In this document: positions 1 through 8,762 of the stretch, one piece after another
How the letters are laid out: each line of letters opens with the position of its first letter
Numbering within the stretch: position 1 is the stretch's first letter
Assembly (NCBI GenBank): GCA_946965045.2
Contig: OX337239.1
Location: forward strand, 1 to 64,000
Length of the DNA: 64,000 nt
Reading direction: 5' to 3'
From: Epithemia pelagica
Taxonomy: Eukaryota > Bacillariophyta > Bacillariophyceae > Surirellales > Surirellaceae
Position numbers and translations under genes: made by a program
The notes under the pieces: model-generated
What the model was told of the DNA's origin: nothing
Databases searched by the model: none
The model's input: only the letters and a program-made list of their open reading frames with translations

Positions 1-562
1 CCCTAACCCTAACCCTAACCCTAACCCTAACCCTAACCCTAACCCTAACCCTAACCCTAACCCTAACCCTAACCCTAACCCTAACCCTAACCCTAACCCT
101 AACCCTAACCCTAACCCTAACCCTAACCCTAACCCTAACCCTAACCCTAACCCTAACCCTAACCCTAACCCTAACCCTAACCCTAACCCTAACCCTAACC
201 CTAACCCTAACCCTAACCCTAACCCTAACCCTAACCCTAACCCTAACCCTAACCCTAACCCTAACCCTAACCCTAACCCTAACCCTAACCCTAACCCTAA
301 CCCTAACCCTAACCCTAACCCTAACCCTAACCCTAACCCTAACCCTAACCCTAACCCTAACCCTAACCCTAACCCTAACCCTAACCCTAACCCTAACCCT
401 AACCCTAACCCTAACCCTAACCCTAACCCTAACCCTAACCCTAACCCTAACCCTAACCCTAACCCTAACCCTAACCCTAACCCTAACCCTAACCCTAACC
501 CTAACCCTAACCCTAACCCTAACCCTAACCCTAACCCTAACCCTAACCCTAACCCTAACCCT
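1..562. repeat. Telomere, (CCCTAA)n
   Basis: Uninterrupted CCCTAA repeats fill the first 562 bases, about 94 units with no variants. The orientation (C-rich strand 5' at the left) is that of a natural left chromosome end, and TTAGGG-type telomeres are known in diatoms. The array passes directly, without a transition zone, into an open reading frame, sharing the final CCCT. Confidence 0.99.
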
Positions 563-2538
563 TCTATGCATCAAAGGAAGAAGGATGCCAAGAGACTATA
601 TACGAGATATACCACAATGCAAATGGTCAAGGGGAGCTCAACGAGACCTACCATCTGGCCCCACTGTCCATCCCAGACCTTGACTGTGCCTTGAAAATTT
701 TGTATGGCGGGACTGCTCTGTATCGAAGTACCGAGCAACAACAGATGGTTTATACGACAATCAATCAAAAGCATGAAAACTATCATGTCTCCCTTGAATG
801 TGGAGGAGGCAAGAGCCTAGCATGGACTCTACCTGTTTTTGCAAAGACTTATTTTGGGCGCCACTTGGCGGGACTACACATTGTCATCCTACCCTACAAG
901 TTTCTTGCAGCCTTTCATGTGTCCCAGCTACAACAGCTTTTCGATAAGAAGGTTGTTGCCAAGATTGCCTTTCTACAAAATTCAATGGTCAGCCAGAATT
1001 CCTATCCAGATTTTCTTGACGATGTGGGAGGAAATTTTCCAGATGTGATGTTCTGTACGGTGGACTCGATCGGGAGTCTTTTCAAATTTCACCGTCTCTT
1101 TGTGCATGAACTGTCATCAAAACACAAAATTGCCCAATTTTATCTCGATGAAGTGCATACACTACTCAGTGAACAGTTCAGAATGGCATATGACAACATA
1201 CGGAACATCGGGCAATTTGGGGCGCCCCTCACCACACTCTCTGGAACTCTTCCCGGGCCTCTGGTAGAAAGTCTTTATGAATACTTGGGTCTTTGTCGCG
1301 ATCGATTGATTGCGGGGAGAACTCTATTGGGAATCTTCCCTAAGGGTTTCCGAATTGAGACAGTCCAATCATCACAACTAGTCCATGACACAGTGATCTG
1401 CACCAAAGGCAAAGTAACCACAGAGTCATCAACCTGTGTACATGTGAATGTGGCAACTAAACAGCAGTGTACCGACATTGCACAGTGCCTCAAGCAATCA
1501 ACCAACCTTTCTGTTGAAGCTCTGTCATCGGATGAGCCTTCAAGTAGACAAGAAGCAGTTGCCCAGCAGTGGAGATCTGGGGACATCCGAATCTTGGTCT
1601 TAACAACATGTGCACTATGTGGTAATGAGAATCACAATTGTCGACATGTGATTGTATGCGGCATGATATACAGTCTAATGAACATAGTCCAAGCTGTGGG
1701 GCGCCTACGGCCAAGTCAGAGAAAGCCTGATGGGAGTGTCACATTGTTGTATAGCACAGGACACATGGCAAGGGATCTCCAAGAAGACCAGACATTGAGG
1801 CTACTTGAAGACAAAGGATTACTGACTGGATCTGAATCAAGAGCTCACCTTGAGTTGGTGTTTGGCTCAAGTTCAATAGCAAAGTGGCTGGCCAAAAGAT
1901 CATGCCGAGTACAAGGTCTGTCAAGACGATTCGGATTGGAGGTGGATTGCTGTGGTGTGTGTGATTGGTGTGTTGAACAATCAAATCAAAGTGGACACTC
2001 CAGAGTCAGGGAGAGGGTCAGGAATGAAGACATTGATGCGGAAAAGGCTGAATCCTATCTGGCAAGGCTTACAAGAGAATGCATTGTGTGCAAGGAGGCA
2101 GGATGCAATGGTGAAAGCTGTCTGCCCTATGGAGCATGCTTCAACTGTGGTCAGCCAGGTCACCAGAGAGGACAGTGCCGAGTCGATTTCCGAACAGTCT
2201 TGAGCAACAAGGCCTGCTTTTACTGCTTTGATGTGTTCAGCAGGCGCGGCTACAAGCAACACCATCCCAGTGCATGTCCTTTACAACGAAGATTGAAGCG
2301 GCTGATGATCGATGTATATGAGTCAAGGAAGACCAATGGACAATCCAGAGCAATGACTGATTTCATGTCTGAAGTAACATGCGACAGCCATTCGTTTCAT
2401 GCTTTTCTGTGTCAGAGTGTTGAACAACGGATGGGCATGACAGTGACACAGACACCTCATGCAACCACAGCAGCCAGACCATCTGTGGCACGACCAGCTC
2501 TACCAAGGAATCCATATGCAAAGAAAGCATTCAAGTAG
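562..2538 (+). CDS. 5'-truncated tyrosine recombinase-helicase gene, abutting the telomere
   Basis: The frame is open from the last telomere bases (codons TTC TAT at 562-567) to a TAG at 2536-2538, with no ATG start, so the 5' part is missing. The first residues (FYAS, then an EIYHNA-like stretch) align with the recombinase Tyr region (DHYGS) of the long copy at 16,466-20,260. The telomere therefore begins one codon before the presumed catalytic tyrosine. A RecQ-like helicase follows: Walker A GGGKS near 805-819, DEVH near 1147-1158, a motif III-like LSGTLP, and motif VI with QAVGRLRP near 1690-1712. Then come a CxxCxxC zinc cluster, a CCHC knuckle (CFNCGQPGHQRGQC) and a second Cys/His cluster. 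Unlike the long copy, this one keeps an extra C-terminal tail of about 85 residues. It is probably not translated as a normal protein unless a start lies elsewhere. The family assignment by motif is fairly sure; activity is unknown. Confidence 0.8.
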   Translation, partial: FYASKEEGCQETIYEIYHNANGQGELNETYHLAPLSIPDLDCALKILYGGTALYRSTEQQQMVYTTINQKHENYHVSLECGGGKSLAWTLPVFAKTYFGRHLAGLHIVILPYKFLAAFHVSQLQQLFDKKVVAKIAFLQNSMVSQNSYPDFLDDVGGNFPDVMFCTVDSIGSLFKFHRLFVHELSSKHKIAQFYLDEVHTLLSEQFRMAYDNIRNIGQFGAPLTTLSGTLPGPLVESLYEYLGLCRDRLIAGRTLLGIFPKGFRIETVQSSQLVHDTVICTKGKVTTESSTCVHVNVATKQQCTDIAQCLKQSTNLSVEALSSDEPSSRQEAVAQQWRSGDIRILVLTTCALCGNENHNCRHVIVCGMIYSLMNIVQAVGRLRPSQRKPDGSVTLLYSTGHMARDLQEDQTLRLLEDKGLLTGSESRAHLELVFGSSSIAKWLAKRSCRVQGLSRRFGLEVDCCGVCDWCVEQSNQSGHSRVRERVRNEDIDAEKAESYLARLTRECIVCKEAGCNGESCLPYGACFNCGQPGHQRGQCRVDFRTVLSNKACFYCFDVFSRRGYKQHHPSACPLQRRLKRLMIDVYESRKTNGQSRAMTDFMSEVTCDSHSFHAFLCQSVEQRMGMTVTQTPHATTAARPSVARPALPRNPYAKKAFK

Positions 2539-2942
2539 ATAGTATTAAGTTAGTAGTTACAATGTGTCGGGTTAAAGACCATCATCAAAAGGCCCATAGA
2601 AGAGTCATCTCACAAAAAATCTAATCACGTCTCACAAAAAAATATTAGGCCCAAAGAAGGGTCATTTCACACAAAAATCTGACCCAGTCACACTTGTAGT
2701 GACGGGAAATGATACTAGTCGAGCTAGGAATAACTAATAAGCATGGGCATAGGTATGACTAGAATAGGGCTGTTCTATTGGGCTGTTCTGCAGTGGGACA
2801 GCAGGCTGTTCTGCAGTGGGACAGGGCACTTCTGCAGTGGGACAGAGGGCGATTCTGCAGTGGGACAAGTGGGATGGGGGCTGTTCTGCAGTGGGACGCT
2901 AGAGTCTACGTAGGCCTACGGACAGGCACTTTCTCCTTAGGG
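2539..2942 (+). repeat. 3' end region of the recombinase-helicase element, with TTCTGCAGTGGGAC repeats
   Basis: This non-coding tail is repeated almost identically at 28,327-28,729. It contains five direct copies of TTCTGCAGTGGGAC (about 2787-2897) and ends TTTCTCCTTAGGG. The two copies continue into unrelated sequence right after CCTTAG, so this is a real element boundary. A 28-base remnant of the same end lies at 22,395-22,423. Confidence 0.75.
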
Positions 2943-3698
2943 TCTTCTTGCAAAATTTGCTCACATCTAAGGAGGGAAATGGGCCCCGGCGCTTGATTTC
3001 CACCCCCAAAAGCGAATTTCTAGAAAAAATTCGCCGAATTAAAATTTTTTATGCGCAGTTTATTTTTATATGCGCAGTTTTTAACTATAATCCTGCTTTC
3101 CCAACTAAATCTGCAAATCTAGGTCTAACAATGCACATTTCTCTAGCTAGTTCTAGAGATCGAGCTGACTATCACGCGCATGCCACAATTTTAATGCGCA
3201 CAAGCCCGCGATCAAACCACGAATAACGCGCGCCACACTCCGATAATGCGCACTACAACTATCTGGCGCGCTCGACCCCCCCCCGAGACGCGCATGACGC
3301 AACCCTCATGCGCAAGCGTCTGTCCCCTCACCTTTGAATCACGAATTTCCACTCCCACCACATCACACAGCAGCTGCCAGAAAGACTGACGCACATGGAT
3401 GTCCCAAAGAATGTCTCAGATGGATCCTCCTTCCCAATCACCCAAACCGCGGGGATTACCAACTCGACACTCTGATCCATCGAACAAAACCGAACAACTT
3501 AGCATACTAGTCATTCAACAATCAACGACCACCAGAATCGATGCTCATTCATCTCCCTCCACCTCCACCCAACACACCACAACAAACAACAACAGCAGCA
3601 GCAGCAACAACAACAATCGTTCACCCAACGCTATCGAGATTCCCCTGTTCAATCCCATTATCTATCCAGCTTCTTTCATCAACCTAACAGCTCTGCCA

Positions 3699-5010
3699 TT
3701 CCAATCACGCTACAATTAAAGCGGCTTGGGGCATCTGTCTGATTGTTTCTTGGTTCCTTTTCAGCCACCTTTTTGTTGCCTGCTTTCTCTCTGCCGAGAT
3801 TCCCTTTTCAATCCTTTCACCTATCCAACTTCTTTCATCAACCTAACAGCTCTGCCATTCCAATCACGCTACAATTAAAGCGGCTTGGGGCATCTGTCTG
3901 ATTGTTGCTTGGTTCCTTTTCAGCCACCTTTTTGTTGCTTGCTTCCTCTTCAGCCACCTTCACTCCAAAACCGCTGCACCAGAAGAAGAGGAAGAGGAAC
4001 TCAAGCACGGCCAGAGCATTCGAGACATTGACACTTGCACTATCTTGCAGCTCTGCCATTCCAATCACGCTACAATTAAAGCGGCTTGGGGCATCTGTCT
4101 GATTGTTGCTTGCTTCCTTTCAACCACGACCTTCACTCCAAAACCGCTACAACACTTCACTCCAAAACCGCTGCACCAGAAGAAGAGGAAGAGGAACTCA
4201 AGCACGGCCAGAGCATTCGAGACATTGACACTTGCACTATCTTGCAGCTCTGCCATTCCAATCACGCTACAACTAAAGCGGCTTGGGGCATCTGTCTGAT
4301 TGTTGCTTGCTTCCTTTCAACCACGACCTTCACTCCAAAACCGCTACAACAGGAAAACAAGAAGAAGAGGAACCCAAGAAGAAGAACGACCACCAGAGCA
4401 TTCGAAATATTGTCGACATTTGTCCTATCTTTGACACTTGCACTATCTTGCAGCTCTGCCATTCCAATCACCACGCTACAATTAAAGCGGCTTGGGGCAT
4501 CTGTCTGATTGTTGCTTGTTTCACTCAGCTCTGTCCTTCACTCCAATCACGCTATTACAATTGAAGCGGTTTCGGGCTATCTGTTAGATTGTTTATCAAG
4601 AACCCTCCTGTCCTCGTGATACTCGGACTTGAATAGAACAGACCCAAAGCAAGCAGTGTGACACGGTGGTAGCCAGTTGCTTCTGTTCTATTCTTGTCGC
4701 GAGATTGCTTGGACAACCAACCAACCCCTGGTTTTGGAGTAGCAAATTCTGGCACCGATTGTTGGATCACAACGAACAAGACGCTACACATAAAGCGCGT
4801 CGTAGTGTATTCCTTCGATTTGGTTGTTGTTTTGTTACCACTAGAGTTCAGGACCAAACCAAAGACGCTACACAATTCAGCGCACACTTTTTACTGTTTA
4901 GACAAGTACACAAGGTTGTCTCAAAGACGCTACAATTAAAGCGCTTCCTCGACTACCCTTGTTGTTGTTGTTGTTGAAACAAAGACGCTACACAAAAAGC
5001 GCATCGTGAC
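3699..5010. repeat. Array of CGCTACA...AGCG imperfect palindromes upstream of the 364-residue ORF
   Basis: Ten copies of a short imperfect inverted repeat, CGCTACAATTAAAGCG or a close variant, start near 3707, 3865, 4066, 4263, 4471, 4548, 4784, 4866, 4986 and 4928. The first five lie in longer direct repeats of about 160-205 bp that also carry GGCTTGGGGCATCTGTCTG. The last four are closer together and follow AAGACGCTACA; the final one ends about 20 bases before the ATG at 5020. The small ORFs here are by-products of the repeats. The array could be binding sites for an element-encoded protein or repeated promoter elements. Confidence 0.7.
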
Positions 5011-5019
5011 AAGTACAAA

Positions 5020-6114
5020 ATGGCGGGCAACCGCATCAAGGGCCCTCGCTACAAAAAACCACCGACCGCCAAGAATCCTGGTGACCCTTCTTCAATGAAT
5101 GATGAAGTGCGAAACAAAAGAAAGGACGTGTCGACTATGACTGTTTCTGGTACCAATCATACACTTCGAACACACACAAGCGAGGAATCTCACTACACCG
5201 GTATTATGCCCATTACATACGAAAGTGTCCTCAATTGGTATGAAAGTGTTTTTCAAGACAAATCAGGAAAATGGACAACAGTGGAGGTACCACATGACGG
5301 CCATTATGTGAAGATATTCCTACCAATCTGTTATTCGCCTGCATTCCAAGATATCATCTGTCACTCCGTTTTCTGTTTCACAAGAATTAAGAACGAGATG
5401 GATGATGATGACAAGTTGACTCCAATGGTTGCTCGACTGTTGTTCAAAAAGACTCTCTACAGTCCTGTTTCCAATATTTGGAATCAGGCATTTGGGACGA
5501 CAGTGATAGACGGTGCTGAGAATCTGAGACAAACCATTATCAGATTTCTTTCCTCTCATGGCTTAGTCTCTAAGAAGACACGCAAGGGGATCGGTGGGAT
5601 TGGAGAAGCATTGAAACGATACCTTCTAGATGATTCCTCCCTTTACAGGAAACCGCGTCTCGTACCTGTTGGTAAAATCGCATGGGTTATCGAACATATG
5701 GTGGCCATACACCGTTTCATCTCAGAATCGACATCGGACGAGAACATGGACGTGATTTCCAATATCCAAATGGAGAAAGCACTGTTGTATACGATGCCTG
5801 ACACATGGTTCAAGATGTACCTTGAAGAAAGAGATTCTTTGGTACAATATGGAAGAAACGGAGACGATGACGGAATGTTCTACGATCTACTGCATTATAT
5901 AGAAAAACAAGAGGTACTGTCTGCCAGGAAATCGAAAGAAATTGCCGTGCAACGTCGGAGTATAGACTCGCCGGCAAAAAAGAGACAGAAGGTCGTCGCT
6001 GGTAATGATCCTACGGACGAGAAAAAGGATCAAGTACTACCAACTTCCATTACAACGTCGAACCAAGTTGCCCCAAATGGTCTATACGAAAATTTGGAGA
6101 CATTCGAGTTCTAG
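5020..6114 (+). CDS. Hypothetical protein, 364 residues, element-associated
   Basis: An intact ORF with an ATG at 5020 (context CAAAATGGCG) and a TAG at 6112-6114. The product starts MAGNRIKGPRYKKPP, is basic at its N terminus, and has a likely nuclear localisation signal near residue 320 (PAKKRQK). I see no zinc finger, transmembrane segment or recognised enzyme motif. It lies just after the palindrome array and in the same orientation as the next ORF. By position it is probably an accessory protein of the transposon-like segment, for example a DNA-binding partner of the transposase, but that is inference. Confidence 0.65.
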   Translation: MAGNRIKGPRYKKPPTAKNPGDPSSMNDEVRNKRKDVSTMTVSGTNHTLRTHTSEESHYTGIMPITYESVLNWYESVFQDKSGKWTTVEVPHDGHYVKIFLPICYSPAFQDIICHSVFCFTRIKNEMDDDDKLTPMVARLLFKKTLYSPVSNIWNQAFGTTVIDGAENLRQTIIRFLSSHGLVSKKTRKGIGGIGEALKRYLLDDSSLYRKPRLVPVGKIAWVIEHMVAIHRFISESTSDENMDVISNIQMEKALLYTMPDTWFKMYLEERDSLVQYGRNGDDDGMFYDLLHYIEKQEVLSARKSKEIAVQRRSIDSPAKKRQKVVAGNDPTDEKKDQVLPTSITTSNQVAPNGLYENLETFEF

Positions 6115-6421
6115 AAGCATGTCATTGTTCCATGTCCATGGAATTTTGCAAAGCCACACCGATAGGTCAGCCCAGCGAGTGAAACGCGACCATGTTGGGA
6201 ATGATTACACTTATCCTCACAGTATGTGGTAATACTCACAGTGAATAGTATAGTGTGACGATTTCTGTACACAAAGGCGACCGATCGGTTATCCGTGGAT
6301 CTATTTCCAGTTGAACTCTCGTTCATATGACAGCAGAGGTTTCATAAAAATCCAAAGAAGAAGCAACAAGTACAGGTATTTGCATTCACAGCAAAACGAA
6401 GAGAAGGAGACTGCAAACAGA

Positions 6422-7378
6422 ATGGCTGACAATCCAGAGGACCAACCGGAGGATGAATCGGGAGATGAATCGGAGGAAGAAGAATCGGAGGAAGAAGATT
6501 TTTATGTTCGGGAACGTAGACGACGACGAGAAATGCGGGCGATCAACGACAGGAACTTGGAAGTGAATGATCGGCCTTGTTTCAGGGACGCTGGGAGGAT
6601 CTTTTTTGATTACGATAATGAAGAAGAAGATGTACCACAAGTCATAGAACAACTCAGAGAAGAGATGCGTGTCGGTCATGAAATCCAGACTGAATTCAAA
6701 CGGTTGGTGGACGAAATGCTTAGAGGTGAGAAACTCTGTCCATACTGTGTTATCCTTGGTCGTCCCACACCACATCACCAGTGCAATCATGGAAATACTA
6801 CAGTGGTAACACGTGCGGCATATCTCGATTATTCAGTTATCTGGCAGCAGAATTTTTTGATGCGTTGTAACTTATGTCACCGCCACAGGCATCCAACATT
6901 TCATTGTCAGGTGTGTAGGGAATGTTTCCGAATTCCCGAACGCTCAATACCTTTTGGGATTCCACAACCAGATTTGGATTCATGCAGTGTCTGTGTGGAA
7001 TCTGAGAACAAGCACTTCGTGTGGCAGTTCTGTATGCTCATACGCCATATTGTGGCGCGTACTTTTCAAATAACATCATTTTACGATGGTGTGAACTTTC
7101 CCCGTCAAATCACCTGGCCAATGTTTACTATTGTCCGCAGCTTTTGGCTTGAGGAATTGCGATCCCGTTTCTATTTTGATGATAACGATTGTGCCCCATA
7201 CGATTATGCCCGAGCATCTGATAAAACATGGGCAGTATGGTTGCTTTCGTTGCCTCATTCTACGGCTGGTTTTCGCAACTACATGCCACTCTTTGTCAGG
7301 TGCTTCCGTAATTGTCTCGAAAGAATGGCTGAGACGGCGGAGTTGGAACGTGGAAATATGGATGGTAATGATCATTGA
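6422..7378 (+). CDS. Cys/His-rich protein with acidic N terminus, 318 residues
   Basis: The first ATG of the frame is at 6422 (MADNPEDQPED); the frame is open further upstream but without an ATG. An acidic and then Arg-rich N terminus is followed by several CxxC pairs (CPYC, CNLC, CQVC, CSVC) that may bind zinc. The C-terminal half contains HFVWQFCMLIRH, a W-x-x-W-L segment and YMPLFVRCFRNC. The same blocks occur in the convergent ORF at 7440-8567, so the two are divergent paralogues facing each other, their stop codons about 60 bp apart. Function unrecognised; by context it belongs to the transposon-like segment. Confidence 0.65.
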   Translation: MADNPEDQPEDESGDESEEEESEEEDFYVRERRRRREMRAINDRNLEVNDRPCFRDAGRIFFDYDNEEEDVPQVIEQLREEMRVGHEIQTEFKRLVDEMLRGEKLCPYCVILGRPTPHHQCNHGNTTVVTRAAYLDYSVIWQQNFLMRCNLCHRHRHPTFHCQVCRECFRIPERSIPFGIPQPDLDSCSVCVESENKHFVWQFCMLIRHIVARTFQITSFYDGVNFPRQITWPMFTIVRSFWLEELRSRFYFDDNDCAPYDYARASDKTWAVWLLSLPHSTAGFRNYMPLFVRCFRNCLERMAETAELERGNMDGNDH

Positions 7379-7439
7379 CATATATTATAAATCTTGTTAT
7401 CTGTTCCCAGTTTGCCTTTCGATGAAGTCGAGAGTTTGT

Positions 7440-8567
7440 TTAATACAATGGTTTCGATGAAGACATCAAGGCTGTGTAACAATGACGGAAGAACGGCATG
7501 TAATTGTAGTATCGACCGAAAGACATGGAGACAAGCCATTTAGACCAGGAGTCTTGGTCAAGAACATGACAAAATGGAGATGTGTACTGAGAAGACTCCA
7601 TCGGATCTCGCAGTTCGTTGTACATCAACTCTGTTGCGTTTTTGATAATATCCTGTGCATGTTTGGGAATCGTGCCTGGTCCTTTGCAATTGGGCTTCAA
7701 TTGTGAGTACACCAACGCCCGTCCAGCAATATGACAGAATCGCCAGACGAAGTACTTGTTGCAAGAGTTCCAACAACCATGCGAGAAGACGCATTCTGAA
7801 TAAGAATTGCATGGCCTTAAGCAAAACTTACACACCAATGGAACCTTGTTTATGTCTGATTCTTCGCGTGTGATATTCATCGAATCATGGAAATACAGGG
7901 CTTCGGTGCAACAACGTTCATTCCCACCTGAATCACATCCGTTCATGGGCACTCCACAACCATAACAACAATCGGCACATGAGAGAGATTTACCGAAGCG
8001 ATGCCAACATTTTCCTGTAAGTCTACGATCTGTTGAAAGGTTGTCGGTTACAAAACACCAAGGACAGACTGGCTCTGGGGGAACATCATTGGATCCATAG
8101 ATTTTATTGACAAGCTCAGTGAACCGAATAACTTCGAGATGCAGCTTATCTCGGTTTGCTCTTGGTTTACACATTGGAGGAGAGTCATGTAATAGCAAGA
8201 TTGGAATAGTAGATGGATCGGCAACCTTGAGCTTCTTCTTATATGGGTTTGGGATCAACTGATACGATGGGCGCTTGATTGGTGGAAGTTTCTTCTCCTC
8301 TTCTTCCTTGGTATCAAGCTTAGAAGACGGAAGTGGATGACATTTGATTATTGATTTGGACGCAGGCGGTGGCTTCTTGTCATGTTCACCGTCGCAAGTT
8401 TTCAGGGTTGGAGAGTGCGTTTTGACCATGGGGGTCTCTATTTCCTCTAGCTCGTATGGGTTGATCATCATTTCTTCATTAGATGGAGGTATCTTTGTGA
8501 CTGGAAAGTTTGGTTTGACCACCAAGGGTGGAACTGTTTTCTTCCTCGATTTGTATGGGTTGATCAT
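7440..8567 (-). CDS. Cys-rich protein, 375 residues, paralogue of the convergent neighbour
   Basis: It starts with ATG at 8567 (MINPYKSRKK) and stops at 7440. A Lys/Pro-rich N terminus repeats a short INPY motif three times. Cys pairs follow (CPWC, CADCCYGC, CKFC). The C-terminal part has YFVWRFCHIAGRA and a W-x-x-W-L segment followed by YNYMPFFRHCY, matching HFVWQFC and YMPLFVRC in the ORF at 6422-7378. The ORF lies about 195 bp downstream of the transposase-like gene on the same strand and could share its transcript. Function unknown; a zinc-binding nuclear accessory protein is plausible. Confidence 0.65.
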   Translation of the reverse strand: MINPYKSRKKTVPPLVVKPNFPVTKIPPSNEEMMINPYELEEIETPMVKTHSPTLKTCDGEHDKKPPPASKSIIKCHPLPSSKLDTKEEEEKKLPPIKRPSYQLIPNPYKKKLKVADPSTIPILLLHDSPPMCKPRANRDKLHLEVIRFTELVNKIYGSNDVPPEPVCPWCFVTDNLSTDRRLTGKCWHRFGKSLSCADCCYGCGVPMNGCDSGGNERCCTEALYFHDSMNITREESDINKVPLVCKFCLRPCNSYSECVFSHGCWNSCNKYFVWRFCHIAGRALVYSQLKPNCKGPGTIPKHAQDIIKNATELMYNELRDPMESSQYTSPFCHVLDQDSWSKWLVSMSFGRYYNYMPFFRHCYTALMSSSKPLY

Positions 8568-8762
8568 TGTTTGAAGAGGAGTAGAATAGCCTTACTGACT
8601 GAAGACTGAGGATGACTTTTGGAAAACGATGGAAAGTATCTACTATTTCATCCAATTTGTGTGTGACACTCTGAGTTGAATTGGTCGGCTCGCGTACGGT
8701 TGGGGGGGAGATTAGGAGGGGAGTGCTGGTATGTGACAACCCCCCATAGAGGCAAATTATGA

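Noticed and set aside
3399-3719. 106-residue ORF MSQRMSQMDPPSQ
   Set aside because: Low complexity (Ser/Asn/Thr/Pro), no partner exon identified; more likely leader sequence of the element.
3902-4564. Several ORFs of 60-140 residues upstream of 5020
   Set aside because: They are the same repeated DNA read in different frames; their sequence follows the repeat unit and has no protein features.
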